Source: Natronorubrum halophilum
Lineage (GTDB): Archaea; Halobacteriota; Halobacteria; Halobacteriales; Natrialbaceae
Direction of reading: 5' to 3'
Assembly: GCF_003670115.1 (NCBI RefSeq)
Contig: NZ_QQTY01000002.1
Coordinates: 434,001 to 498,000 of the forward strand
DNA length: 64,000 bases
Below, in pieces: positions 41,162-49,146 of the stretch; position 1 is the first letter of the stretch, and every line of letters starts with the position of its first letter. The notes beneath the pieces are model-generated. The model was not told the DNA's origin. It saw only the letters and a list, made by a program, of their open reading frames with translations, and searched no databases. Position numbers and translations under genes: made by a program.

Positions 41162-43339
41162 ATGACAGAGAGCCACTCGAACGGACGAGGCGAACCGGAT
41201 GACGACCGACGGGCGTTTCTTCAGACCATCGGACTGGCCGCAACGTCGACCGGCCTGGTCGGAACCGCAGTCGGTGAAACGAGCGCGGACGAACCGAACT
41301 CGAATCGGGGCGACGGCCTCGTGTCGCTGACCCACGGCGTGGCTGCGGGCGACGTCACCGCTACCACGGCGGTCGTGTGGGCGCGCGCGGTCAACGACGC
41401 GACGATTCACGTCGCGTACAGCCGCGATCGGTCGTTTAGCGGCGTCAACTACGACCGGACGACGGTCGACGACGAGACGGATTACACCGGACAGCTCCGA
41501 CTGTCGGGGCTCGAGCCCGGAACTCGCTACCACTATCACGTCTGGGCGACGGGGGCAGAGACGTCGTACCGACCGCTGTCCGAACGAAACGACGCCGACG
41601 GCGCTCGAGGCCGGAGCCGAAACGCCACGGCGGCAGACCGGAACGAGTCGACCCGGAACGACGGCGGGCCGCAGAACGGGTCGGAAGGCGGCGGCCGAGG
41701 CGACGGACCAACCGACGGGGCGGTCCCCGATGCGGTCGAAAGCGGGACGTTTCTCACGGCACCGGCACCGGACGACGAAGCGGGCGTCAGCTTCGCCTGG
41801 AGCGGCGACACGTGGGGCTACGGTGACGATCCCGTCGAACCGCCGTTCCCGGGCCTGCTGACGATCGCGGAGCGAGAACCGGACTTCTTCCTCTATCACG
41901 GGGACACGATCTACGCCGACGCGCAGACGCCGGCCGGGAAGATCACCGAGGACACGCCGATCGACGACGCCCTCGAGATCTACCGGGAGAAGTACAAGGA
42001 GATGCGCGACCCGCCGGCGGAGATCGCCGAGCGAACGAACCTGCGGGAACTCCTCGAGACGACGTCGGTCTACACCGTCTGGGACGACCACGAAGTCATC
42101 AACAACTTCGCGGGACCGATCGAGCCGCTGATGCCCGAGGGGCGGCGGGCCTTTCGCGAGTACTGGCCGCTCGACCGGGACGACGGGGCCGATCCCGGCG
42201 AATCCAACCGGTTCTACGACTCCTTCCGGTGGGGGAAACACGTCGAGTTGTTCGTCATCGACACCCGCCAGTACCGCGACCCGAACGTCGACCTCGACTC
42301 GAAAACGCTGCTCGGCGAGGCCCAACTCGAGTGGCTGAAGGGAGCGCTCGCCGACTCCGATGCGACGTGGAAGCTCCTCGCCTCGCCGGCCCCGCTGGGG
42401 TATCCGTCGGACTCGTGGGCGACGCCGACCGATCGAACCGGCTACGAGGCGGAACTCCTCGAGGTGATCGAACACGTGCAGACGGAGCCCGTCTCGAATC
42501 TGGTCGTCGTCGCGGGAGACGTCCACAAGTCGGTCGTAGGCGCGTTCGACCCCGACGACGACGGCGAGTTCGAGTTCTTCGAGGCTATCGCCGGACCCCT
42601 GGGTGCGCCGGCGGGCGAACCCGACGACCTCTATCCCGCGTTGAATCCGACGGAGTTCTTCGCGAAAGGCGAATACGCCAACTTCGGCACCGTGGAGGTC
42701 GACGAATCGGGCGAAACGCTGACGATCGGTATCTACGACGAGTACGGAACCGAAGCGTTCAGGAAGACGATCCACACGGACGATATCGACGCCGGCACCG
42801 AGCCGGTCACCCGCGTCGAGAGCACGTTCGACGAGGACGCCGACGGCTGGCTCGTCTCGCAAAACGGCGGGAGCAACCGCCCCGTCTACCGAGAGCGCGA
42901 CGGCAATCCCGGCGGCCACATCAGCGACGAGGAGAATCAGGGCGGCGTCGCCTGGTACTATCAGGCACCGTTCAAATTCCTCGGCGACCGCGAGGCGTTC
43001 TACGGCGGGTCGCTCTCGTTCGACCTTCGCCAGGCCCGGACCGATCAGCAGTTCGACGCCGAACCGGTCGAGGGCGGCGACATCCTGCTCGCGAGCGGGG
43101 ACAAGAGGCTCGTCTACGAGTTCCGCGGCCCCGACAGCAATCCGGGGGTGGAGTGGACGTCCTTCGAAGCGCCGCTGACGGCCGACGCGACGTGGATCGA
43201 TCTCACGAGTCGGGAGCCGTTCGCGACCGAAGCGCGGTTCCGCGCCGTCCTCGCCGATTTGGAAGTGCTCCGAATCCGCGGCGAGTACCGGTCCGGCGAC
43301 GATACGAGCTACCTCGACAACGTCGTCCTCTCGAGGTAG
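41162..43339 (+). CDS. PhoD-type alkaline phosphatase/phosphodiesterase, Tat-exported
   Basis: 725-aa secreted metallophosphatase. The Tat signal has RR at 16-17 followed by AFLQTIGLAATSTGLVGTAVG. A fibronectin-like N-terminal domain (about 45-140) has an acidic, Ser/Gly-rich insert (about 141-190) that lacks structure. Metal-ligand blocks are FAWSGDTWGYGDDP (about 214), DFFLYHGDTIYAD (about 240), VWDDHEVINNF (about 308) and VVVAGDVHKS (about 450), with a C-terminal 200-residue beta domain. Such enzymes release phosphate from esters outside the cell. A single gene with a strong AT-rich promoter. Confidence 0.9.
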   Translation: MTESHSNGRGEPDDDRRAFLQTIGLAATSTGLVGTAVGETSADEPNSNRGDGLVSLTHGVAAGDVTATTAVVWARAVNDATIHVAYSRDRSFSGVNYDRTTVDDETDYTGQLRLSGLEPGTRYHYHVWATGAETSYRPLSERNDADGARGRSRNATAADRNESTRNDGGPQNGSEGGGRGDGPTDGAVPDAVESGTFLTAPAPDDEAGVSFAWSGDTWGYGDDPVEPPFPGLLTIAEREPDFFLYHGDTIYADAQTPAGKITEDTPIDDALEIYREKYKEMRDPPAEIAERTNLRELLETTSVYTVWDDHEVINNFAGPIEPLMPEGRRAFREYWPLDRDDGADPGESNRFYDSFRWGKHVELFVIDTRQYRDPNVDLDSKTLLGEAQLEWLKGALADSDATWKLLASPAPLGYPSDSWATPTDRTGYEAELLEVIEHVQTEPVSNLVVVAGDVHKSVVGAFDPDDDGEFEFFEAIAGPLGAPAGEPDDLYPALNPTEFFAKGEYANFGTVEVDESGETLTIGIYDEYGTEAFRKTIHTDDIDAGTEPVTRVESTFDEDADGWLVSQNGGSNRPVYRERDGNPGGHISDEENQGGVAWYYQAPFKFLGDREAFYGGSLSFDLRQARTDQQFDAEPVEGGDILLASGDKRLVYEFRGPDSNPGVEWTSFEAPLTADATWIDLTSREPFATEARFRAVLADLEVLRIRGEYRSGDDTSYLDNVVLSR

Positions 43340-43412
43340 CCCGGCGCGAACAACGGTCCCGCTCTGTTTCGCTTCGGGAAGACCTATCCCGGACGGGACC
43401 GAACCGCGAGCC

Positions 43413-43757
43413 ATGACGCTCGAGGGATCGCTCGAGGCGGCGGTCGACGGCGCGACGGACGCGGTATCGTTCGCGTTCACCGTCACCAATGAGGGGGCCG
43501 AGCCGGTCGAACTCCGGTTTACGGACGCGTGTAAGGCGGAGTTCGTGGTCTCGGACGACGGGAACGAACGCTGGCGGTTCACCGAGGGACGCCTGTTCGC
43601 GCAGGTGCTCGGTTCGGAGACGCTCGCGCCCGCCGAGTCGGCGACGTACGAGGCGGAGTGGTCCGCCCCCGAGCCGGGCGAGTACACCGCGCTCGCGGAG
43701 TTGCGAGCGAGAGACGAGAGCTGCGAGGCGCGAACGGCGCTCTCGGTGCCGTCGTGA
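43413..43757 (+). CDS. BsuPI-like intracellular protease-inhibitor fold protein
   Basis: 114-aa beta-sandwich protein. VSFAFTVTNEGAEPVELRFTDACKAEFVVSDDGNERWRFTEGRLFAQVLGSETLAPAESATYEAEWSAPEPGEYTALAEL has the strand order of the BsuPI (Bacillus proteinase-inhibitor) family. No signal peptide is seen, unlike many haloarchaeal members. ATG at 43413. It lies 73 bp after the PhoD gene in the same direction; the role is not evident. Confidence 0.75.
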   Translation: MTLEGSLEAAVDGATDAVSFAFTVTNEGAEPVELRFTDACKAEFVVSDDGNERWRFTEGRLFAQVLGSETLAPAESATYEAEWSAPEPGEYTALAELRARDESCEARTALSVPS

Positions 43758-43860
43758 CGCCCGTCGGTTGACGGGTGAGGGATCGAGCGCGCCGCCGTCG
43801 GACCCGGCGACGAGCGCCGACAGCGAAGCGGATAAACCGTCCCCATCCTAACGGGCGCGT

Positions 43861-44772
43861 ATGAAAGCGCTGGTTATCGTGGCGCACGGCTCGCACCTGA
43901 ATCCGGACGCCTCGGACCCCACCTACGCCCACGCGGACACCGTCCGCGAGACGGGCGCGTTCGACGAGGTCCGCGAGGCGTTCTGGAAGGAAGAACCGCA
44001 CTTTCGCGAGGTGATCCGCACGGTCGAGTCCGAGGAGGTGTTCGTCGTCCCCCTCTTCATCAGCGAGGGCTACTTCACCGAGCAGGTGATCCCACGCGAA
44101 CTGCGCCTCGAGTCGTGGGATCCCGAGAGGTGGGACTCGGACGGGACCGACGCCTCCCAGGTCACGCTCGAGGCCGAAGACGTGGGGAAGACCATCCACT
44201 ACTGCGGCCCGGTCGGCACGCACGACGCGATGACGGACGTCATCGTCCAGCGAGCCGAGACGGTCACCGAGGACCCCGATGTGGGCGACGGCTTCGGTCT
44301 CGCGGTCGTCGGCCACGGCACGGAGCGCAACGAGAACTCCGCGAAGGCCGTCGAGTACCACACCGACCGCATCCGCGAGCGGGGTCGCTTCGACGAGGTG
44401 AAGGCGCTGTTCATGGACGAGGAACCCGAGGTCGACGACGTCACCGACTACGTCGAGTGCGACGATATCGTCGTCGTCCCGCTCTTTATCGCCGACGGCT
44501 ACCACACCCAGGAGGACATTCCGGAGGACATGGGATTGACCGAGGACTACCGACTCGGCTGGGGCGTGCCGAGCGAGGTCGACGGGCACCGCATCTGGTA
44601 CGCCGGGGCCGTCGGCACGGAGGGGCTGATGGCCGACGTCATCCTCGAGCGGGCGGCGGACGCCGGGGCCGATATCGGCGGCGCACTCGAGTCCGTTCGC
44701 GAGGGGGTCACGCTGACGGGCGAGAGCGGGCGTGGCTCCGACGCGGGACCGAACGCCGAGGCGGGGGACTGA
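43861..44772 (+). CDS. cbiX: Sirohydrochlorin cobaltochelatase CbiX
   Basis: 303-aa two-domain class II chelatase. The catalytic His are in IVAHGSHLNPDA (about residue 9-10) and VVGHGTERNENSAKAVEYH (about 160), and each half carries an FVVPLFISEGYFTEQ or VVVPLFIADGYHTQEDIP block; the second is the metal-site strand. ATP-independent cobalt insertion into sirohydrochlorin. It is followed after 3 nt by a DR2241-family gene, an arrangement common in haloarchaea. The last 25 residues are disordered. Confidence 0.92.
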   Translation: MKALVIVAHGSHLNPDASDPTYAHADTVRETGAFDEVREAFWKEEPHFREVIRTVESEEVFVVPLFISEGYFTEQVIPRELRLESWDPERWDSDGTDASQVTLEAEDVGKTIHYCGPVGTHDAMTDVIVQRAETVTEDPDVGDGFGLAVVGHGTERNENSAKAVEYHTDRIRERGRFDEVKALFMDEEPEVDDVTDYVECDDIVVVPLFIADGYHTQEDIPEDMGLTEDYRLGWGVPSEVDGHRIWYAGAVGTEGLMADVILERAADAGADIGGALESVREGVTLTGESGRGSDAGPNAEAGD

Positions 44773-44775
44773 CGG

Positions 44776-45954
44776 GTGACGCTGTCGACGGCCGATCTCG
44801 AGGCGCTGGTGGCCGCCGTCGAGTCCGACTCGGGGATCGAGTTCGACGGCCTCCGGATCGATCGCGAAGACGGCGCGTACGTCCTCGAGACGCCCGAGAG
44901 CGAACGGAGCGGCCTCGAAGCAGACGACCTCGAGCAGGCGCTCGAGCCGCTCGCTGCGTACGTCACGAACTGGCGCTACTGGCGCGAGCGGGTCGGCGGC
45001 GAGGGAACCGCTCGCCGGGCGTTCCTCCGATGGTGTGAACGAGCGCCGCTCGAGGGAGACGAGTCCGCCGAGCCATCGTCGACCGACGACCGGTCCGGCG
45101 GTGCGGCGTCGGCCGACGGCGGGACGCTCGCGGTTCCCGACCGATACGCGGCGCTCCACGACGGAATCGATCGCGAGTGGGGACAGCTGTGTCTCACCGC
45201 GCGTCTCGTCGACGATGCGGACGAACCGGCCGGCGAACGAGTCTACGACTGTTGGCACGTCGACGACGCCGACAGCGACCTCAGCGACCTCGAGATTCAC
45301 GACGATCCCCGAGACGCCCGCGAGATCGCGACCTACGACGAGGACGGGCGATACCGCCCGCTGAAGACCGCACCCACGCTGGTCTCGGGGTGGGCCTTCG
45401 TCGGCCTCTCGGGTGCGGAACTCGTCGAGACGATCGACTTTTTCTACCCCGCGACGGTCGCCAACTGGCACCGCGAGCGTCGGGGCCGTCTGGACGTCGA
45501 TCACTGGATCGAGACGGCCGAGCGCCAGACGGGCATCTACGACGTGGTCGACGAACTGCCCCGCGAGGCCGTCGAGTGGATGACCGAAGCCTGCTGCGTC
45601 GACTCCCAGTGTCTGCGCCGGCGCGAATGGGGGTACGACGAGGACGACCCGATCGACGTCGACGGCGGCGACGGCCCGTTCCCCTGTCGCGAGCCGTGTT
45701 CGCTCGTCGTCGCCGCCGCCCGCAAATGGGCCATCCTCGAATCCGAAGCGGAACGCACCTACGAACTCGAGTTGACGACGAGCGAACTGAACCAGCTGGC
45801 GGAACTGATCGATGCGGTCGCCGAGGGCCGCACCGACGACATTCGCGAGGCGGACGTCAACGACGGCGCGAACCGCTACCGTGCGCGATATCTCCGCGCC
45901 AAGCGCTTCGACGACGAGGGGACCCTCGAGACGCGGGAGCGACGCGAGGAGTGA
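44776..45954 (+). CDS. DR2241-family protein
   Basis: 392 aa, read from a GTG at 44776, 3 nt after cbiX. The N-terminal half (about 1-90) is a small alpha/beta domain, followed by a variable linker and LTARLVDDADEPAGERVYDCWHVDDADSDLSDLEIHDDPRDAREIATYD. The C-terminal part has clustered cysteines (ACCVDSQCLRRREWG ... CREPCSLVVAAARKW, about 272-316), consistent with a 4Fe-4S or zinc site. The family is repeatedly linked to cbiX; a role in cobalt or corrin handling, or in FeS support of the chelatase, is inferred. Confidence 0.8.
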   Translation: MTLSTADLEALVAAVESDSGIEFDGLRIDREDGAYVLETPESERSGLEADDLEQALEPLAAYVTNWRYWRERVGGEGTARRAFLRWCERAPLEGDESAEPSSTDDRSGGAASADGGTLAVPDRYAALHDGIDREWGQLCLTARLVDDADEPAGERVYDCWHVDDADSDLSDLEIHDDPRDAREIATYDEDGRYRPLKTAPTLVSGWAFVGLSGAELVETIDFFYPATVANWHRERRGRLDVDHWIETAERQTGIYDVVDELPREAVEWMTEACCVDSQCLRRREWGYDEDDPIDVDGGDGPFPCREPCSLVVAAARKWAILESEAERTYELELTTSELNQLAELIDAVAEGRTDDIREADVNDGANRYRARYLRAKRFDDEGTLETRERREE

Positions 45955-46031
45955 CGGCGGAGTGCGAAGTGGCGGTCGCTCGCTGTCTGATTCTTAACGG
46001 ATTTACAACAGTCGAGAGCGGACGCGTCCGC

Positions 46032-46607
46032 TCACACGACCAGCAACGCAAGCGCCACGCAGAAGCCGATGGCGACGACCGCGAGGCCGACCATCGCGAC
46101 CGTCCCGCCGATCGCCGCCGCGGCCATCGCGGCGGTCCCGACGGCAACGACGCCGAGCGCGACGACGGCGAGCGTCGCCGGCTCGAGACCGGTTCCGTCG
46201 ACCGCTCGCTCGAGGACGGTCGGTTCGGGGCCGGACGGTGCCGGGTCGGCGAGCGAGTCGTCGATCTCGACCGGCCCCGGAGCCGGTGAGACGGTGACGG
46301 GAATCGAGAGCGACTCGGATCCGTAGCCGGTCAGCACCTCGAGCGTCCCCTCGACGGGCGCGTCGATCACGTCGGCGTCGACGCGGACGGGAACGATCGT
46401 TTCTCCCTCCGATTCGACGTAGTAGTTAGACGTGTCGAGCGCTGCGATCCGCTCGATGTCGCCGTGGAGGCGGCAGTGGACGTGTGCGGGCGCGCCGTGG
46501 CTTCGTAGTTGGATGGTAAAAGACCCCTGCGTCTCGAGGTGACCGACGGCTGCCCCGAGCGACTCGGCGGATGCGCGGTTGACGTGGACGGTGACCTCTG
46601 GAGACAC
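46032..46607 (-). CDS. Membrane-anchored Ig-like domain protein
   Basis: 191 aa. The N-terminal 105 residues are beta-rich (VTVHVNRASAESLGAAVGHLETQGSFTIQL ... VRVDADVIDAPVEGTLEVLTGYGSESLSIPVTV), an Ig or DUF11-like sandwich; an acidic linker follows; the last 55 residues form two hydrophobic helices (LATLAVVALGVVAVGTAAMAAAAI and GTVAMVGLAVVAIGFCVALALLV). Without a signal peptide the N-terminus may be cytosolic or exposed depending on topology. It is 15 bp upstream of the Trm112 gene stop on the same strand. Resembles the DUF7524 type; function unknown. Confidence 0.75.
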   Translation of the reverse strand: MSPEVTVHVNRASAESLGAAVGHLETQGSFTIQLRSHGAPAHVHCRLHGDIERIAALDTSNYYVESEGETIVPVRVDADVIDAPVEGTLEVLTGYGSESLSIPVTVSPAPGPVEIDDSLADPAPSGPEPTVLERAVDGTGLEPATLAVVALGVVAVGTAAMAAAAIGGTVAMVGLAVVAIGFCVALALLVV

Positions 46608-46622
46608 GGGTTGATCTGGCCG

Positions 46623-46823
46623 TCAGGCCGGTGTTTCCTCGCGCATATCCGGTGGCAGCAGGTTCGGGATGCCGTCCTCGATAGGATACCGTTCGCCGCA
46701 CTCGCTACAGACGAGGGTGCCCGCGACGATTTCGTCGCCATCGTCGTCGTACTCGGCATCCTCGAGTTCGAGGTCGTGTTTGTCCAGCGGGCAACAGAGG
46801 ATTTCCAGTAACGACTCCTTCAT
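46623..46823 (-). CDS. trm112: Trm112-like methyltransferase activator
   Basis: 66-aa zinc-ribbon protein. MKESLLEILCCPLDKHDLELEDAEYDDDGDEIVAGTLVCSECGERYPIEDGIPNLLPPD has the Trm112/YcaR layout: C-C-P near residue 10-12 and CSEC near 40-43. Archaeal Trm112 stabilises several SAM methyltransferases (Mtq2, Trm9- and Trm11-like). ATG at 46823 is chosen; an extended form from 46850 is less likely. A Trm9-like gene is at 55022 in this window but not adjacent. Lies 15 bp from the Ig-like gene on the same strand, and both may share a transcript. Confidence 0.85.
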   Translation of the reverse strand: MKESLLEILCCPLDKHDLELEDAEYDDDGDEIVAGTLVCSECGERYPIEDGIPNLLPPDMREETPA

Positions 46824-46898
46824 ACTACGTAGGCTTGCCGCCTCCAGCAAAAGGTTTCGGGAACGCCGCTCGTGTCGCGACGATCCGCGAGCGGTGCG

Positions 46899-48314
46899 TT
46901 ACTCGTAAGGGTTCTCGACGACAACGGTCTCCCCGCGACCGGGGCCGACACCGACCGCGTAGATCGGCGTGTCGAGTTCGTCGCTGATGTACTCGAGGTA
47001 GGTCCGGGCGTTCTCGGGGATCGCTTCGTACCCCTCGCTCGCGACCTCGGCCCAGTCGACCTCGGGCCAGCCCTCGAAGCTGCGGAACGTCGCCTCACAG
47101 CGACCCCACTGCTCGGTGGTCGGGGGCATGGTGAAGATTTCGTCGCCGCCATCAGAACTCGTCGAGTTCTGATCGCTCGCTGAACTTTGCTCGGCGGTGT
47201 CGAACTCGTAGCTGTGACCGACCTCGACCTCGTCCAGTCCCGCGAGGACGTCGATGTGGTTGATCGCGAGTCCCGTAAAGCCGTTCGCGCGCGCCGCGTG
47301 GCGAAGCATCGGCATGTCGAGCCAGCCGACGCGGCGCGGGCGGCCGGTGACGGTGCCGTACTCGCCGCCCTCGTCGCGGATGTAGGTCGCGAGTTCCTCC
47401 TCGTCCGTCCCGCCGCCCACCTCGTCGTCGTAGTCGGGCGTCTGATCCTCGACGCCGCCGAGTTCGGTCGGAAGCGGACCGGTGCCGACCCGCGAGAGGT
47501 AAGCCTTGACGATGCCGATGACCTCGCCGCCGCCGACGACGGTCGGGCCGAGTCCGGTGCCGACGGTTGCGCCGCCGGCGGTCGGGTTCGAGGAGGTGAC
47601 GTAGGGGTAGACCCCGTGGTCGATGTCGAGCGATGTCCCCTGTGCGCCCTCGAGCATGACGTTATCGCCGTCGTCGATGCGGTCTTGCAGGAACGTCCCG
47701 CAGTCGACGGTCATGTCCTCCTCGGCGAGTCGTTCGCCGTACTCGCGGTAGGTGTCGTAGAGGTAGTCGATGTCGAACGCCTCGCCGGTCTCCTTGTCGA
47801 AGACCTCTTCCGCGAGGGCTTTCTTCTGGGGCACGACGTACTCCAGGCGCTCGCGCAGGATCTCGGGATCGAGCAGGTCTCCCACGCGGACGCCGCGGCG
47901 GCCCGCCTTGTCCTCGTAGGTTGGGCCGATGCCGCGTTTGGTCGTCCCGGCCGCGAGTTCCTCTTTCTCCGCTTCTTCGATACCGTCGAGCGCCCGATGG
48001 TATGGAAGGATGACGTGTGCGCGCTCGGCGACGCGAACGTCCGGCTCAAGGTCGCGTTCGCGGAGCGTGTCGATCTCGTCGAACAGCGTCTCGGGGTTGA
48101 CGACGCAACCGTTACCGAGAACGCCGACCTTCCCCCGGACGGCTCCGGACGGCACGAGCGATAGTTTGTACTTCTCCCCATCGTGGACGACGGTGTGTCC
48201 AGCGTTGTCGCCGCCCTGATAGCGCGCGACAACGTCAGCGGCGTCGCCGTACAGGTCGACGACCCCTCCCTTGCCTTCGTCGCCGAGTTGCGACCCGACG
48301 ATTGTGACGGTCAT
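46899..48314 (-). CDS. purA: Adenylosuccinate synthetase PurA with a palindrome-encoded insert
   Basis: 471 aa; typical length is about 425-445. GTP-dependent conversion of IMP and Asp to adenylosuccinate. The P-loop-like GSQLGDEGKGGVVD (residues 5-18), YQGGDNAGHTV, EGAQGTSLDIDHGVYPYVTSSN and GLAINHIDVLAG blocks are conserved. Between VGHSYEFD and FTMPPTTEQWGRCEA, about residues 370-388, there is an extra AEQSSASDQNSTSSDGGDE segment encoded by an inverted repeat also present in cbiE. A TGTTTATCGG TATA-like box lies about 27 bp before the start. Confidence 0.93.
   Translation of the reverse strand: MTVTIVGSQLGDEGKGGVVDLYGDAADVVARYQGGDNAGHTVVHDGEKYKLSLVPSGAVRGKVGVLGNGCVVNPETLFDEIDTLRERDLEPDVRVAERAHVILPYHRALDGIEEAEKEELAAGTTKRGIGPTYEDKAGRRGVRVGDLLDPEILRERLEYVVPQKKALAEEVFDKETGEAFDIDYLYDTYREYGERLAEEDMTVDCGTFLQDRIDDGDNVMLEGAQGTSLDIDHGVYPYVTSSNPTAGGATVGTGLGPTVVGGGEVIGIVKAYLSRVGTGPLPTELGGVEDQTPDYDDEVGGGTDEEELATYIRDEGGEYGTVTGRPRRVGWLDMPMLRHAARANGFTGLAINHIDVLAGLDEVEVGHSYEFDTAEQSSASDQNSTSSDGGDEIFTMPPTTEQWGRCEATFRSFEGWPEVDWAEVASEGYEAIPENARTYLEYISDELDTPIYAVGVGPGRGETVVVENPYE
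47151..47173 (-). repeat. Perfect 23-bp palindrome inside purA
   Basis: 11-bp arms ATCAGAACTCG / CGAGTTCTGAT around a single base, encoding QNSTSS in the PurA insert. Its 19-bp core differs from the cbiE palindrome (4480-4498) at only 3 positions, giving the shared consensus CAGARCTCGACGAGYYCTG. Confidence 0.9.
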
Positions 48315-48573
48315 AACAGCGGCGGGTTCTTGCCGGGCCGATAAACAGATTACGGTATGGACGGGTGCGACGCCTCGAGATGTGCACGGGTGTGGGTACC
48401 TTTGTGCCGTTCGAACGACATCGTCAACCGTCTCGGCCCGAAAGCGCCGACCGCACGGCGGTTCCGGGAACGGAAACGTTAACTACTGACAGGAACGAAC
48501 ATCTAGTTGACAGTGTTCTGTTCGATCTTCGAGAGTAACTTTTAAAAGGTCTAAAGACAAGTTAACAAATGCC

Positions 48574-48879
48574 ATGATAGACCGACTTGAGAAGGAAGTC
48601 GATATGCTGGAACGACATCTGCAGGTCCTGAAGATGGTTATCGAGAACGAACCGATCGGGATCGTCAAGATGTCGAACGAAACGGGCTACCCGCACCACA
48701 AAGTGCGCTACTCGCTGCGCGTCCTCGAAGAAGAGAACCTCATCGAGCCCTCCAGTCAGGGAGCGATCAAGACCGAGCGAACCGCCGAGTTCGTCGACGA
48801 ACTCGACGGCAAACTCGACGACATTATGGACAAGCTCGACGGGATGAAGATCGAAGACGTCGCCGAAATCGAAGGCTAA
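48574..48879 (+). CDS. Small winged-helix DNA-binding protein
   Basis: 101 aa. An N-terminal helix (IDRLEKEVDMLERHLQVLKMVIEN) is followed by a winged-helix unit: GIVKMSNETGYPHHKVRYSLRVLEEENLIEPSSQGAIKT (about residues 29-67), where KVRYSLRVLEEE is the recognition helix. The C-terminal helix (FVDELDGKLDDIMDKLDGM) should dimerise. A strong TATA-like box TTTTAAAAGG at 48540-48549 lies about 28 bp before the ATG. Conserved in haloarchaea as far as I recall; targets unknown. Confidence 0.82.
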   Translation: MIDRLEKEVDMLERHLQVLKMVIENEPIGIVKMSNETGYPHHKVRYSLRVLEEENLIEPSSQGAIKTERTAEFVDELDGKLDDIMDKLDGMKIEDVAEIEG

Positions 48880-49146
48880 TCGCTCCCGCAGTTCCGACTC
48901 GAGACTGAACGGTTGCCATCGGGCCATCTCGGGGGGATCTGGGAATCGAGACGTCGACCAGCGAGCCACGAACCGACCGCTCGCCGCCCGACTGTCCACG
49001 GGCGAAGACTGGACAGCAATCCCCGCTTTTTCGAGCGCCGGACGTCTGCATACTCGCGAGTGACGGCTGTCGAGAGAGCGAACGGCGCACGAATCACGAT
49101 CACCGCACCGTCGACCGGCGGGCACAGCCGGCTCAGTTCGGCGCGA

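Noticed and set aside
41150-43846. An 898-codon open frame opposite the PhoD gene
   Set aside because: Antisense shadow with no motif; the plus-strand frame has Tat signal and metal-site blocks.
43579-45504. A 641-codon minus-strand frame
   Set aside because: Opposite cbiX and the DR2241-family gene, both clearly coding on the plus strand.
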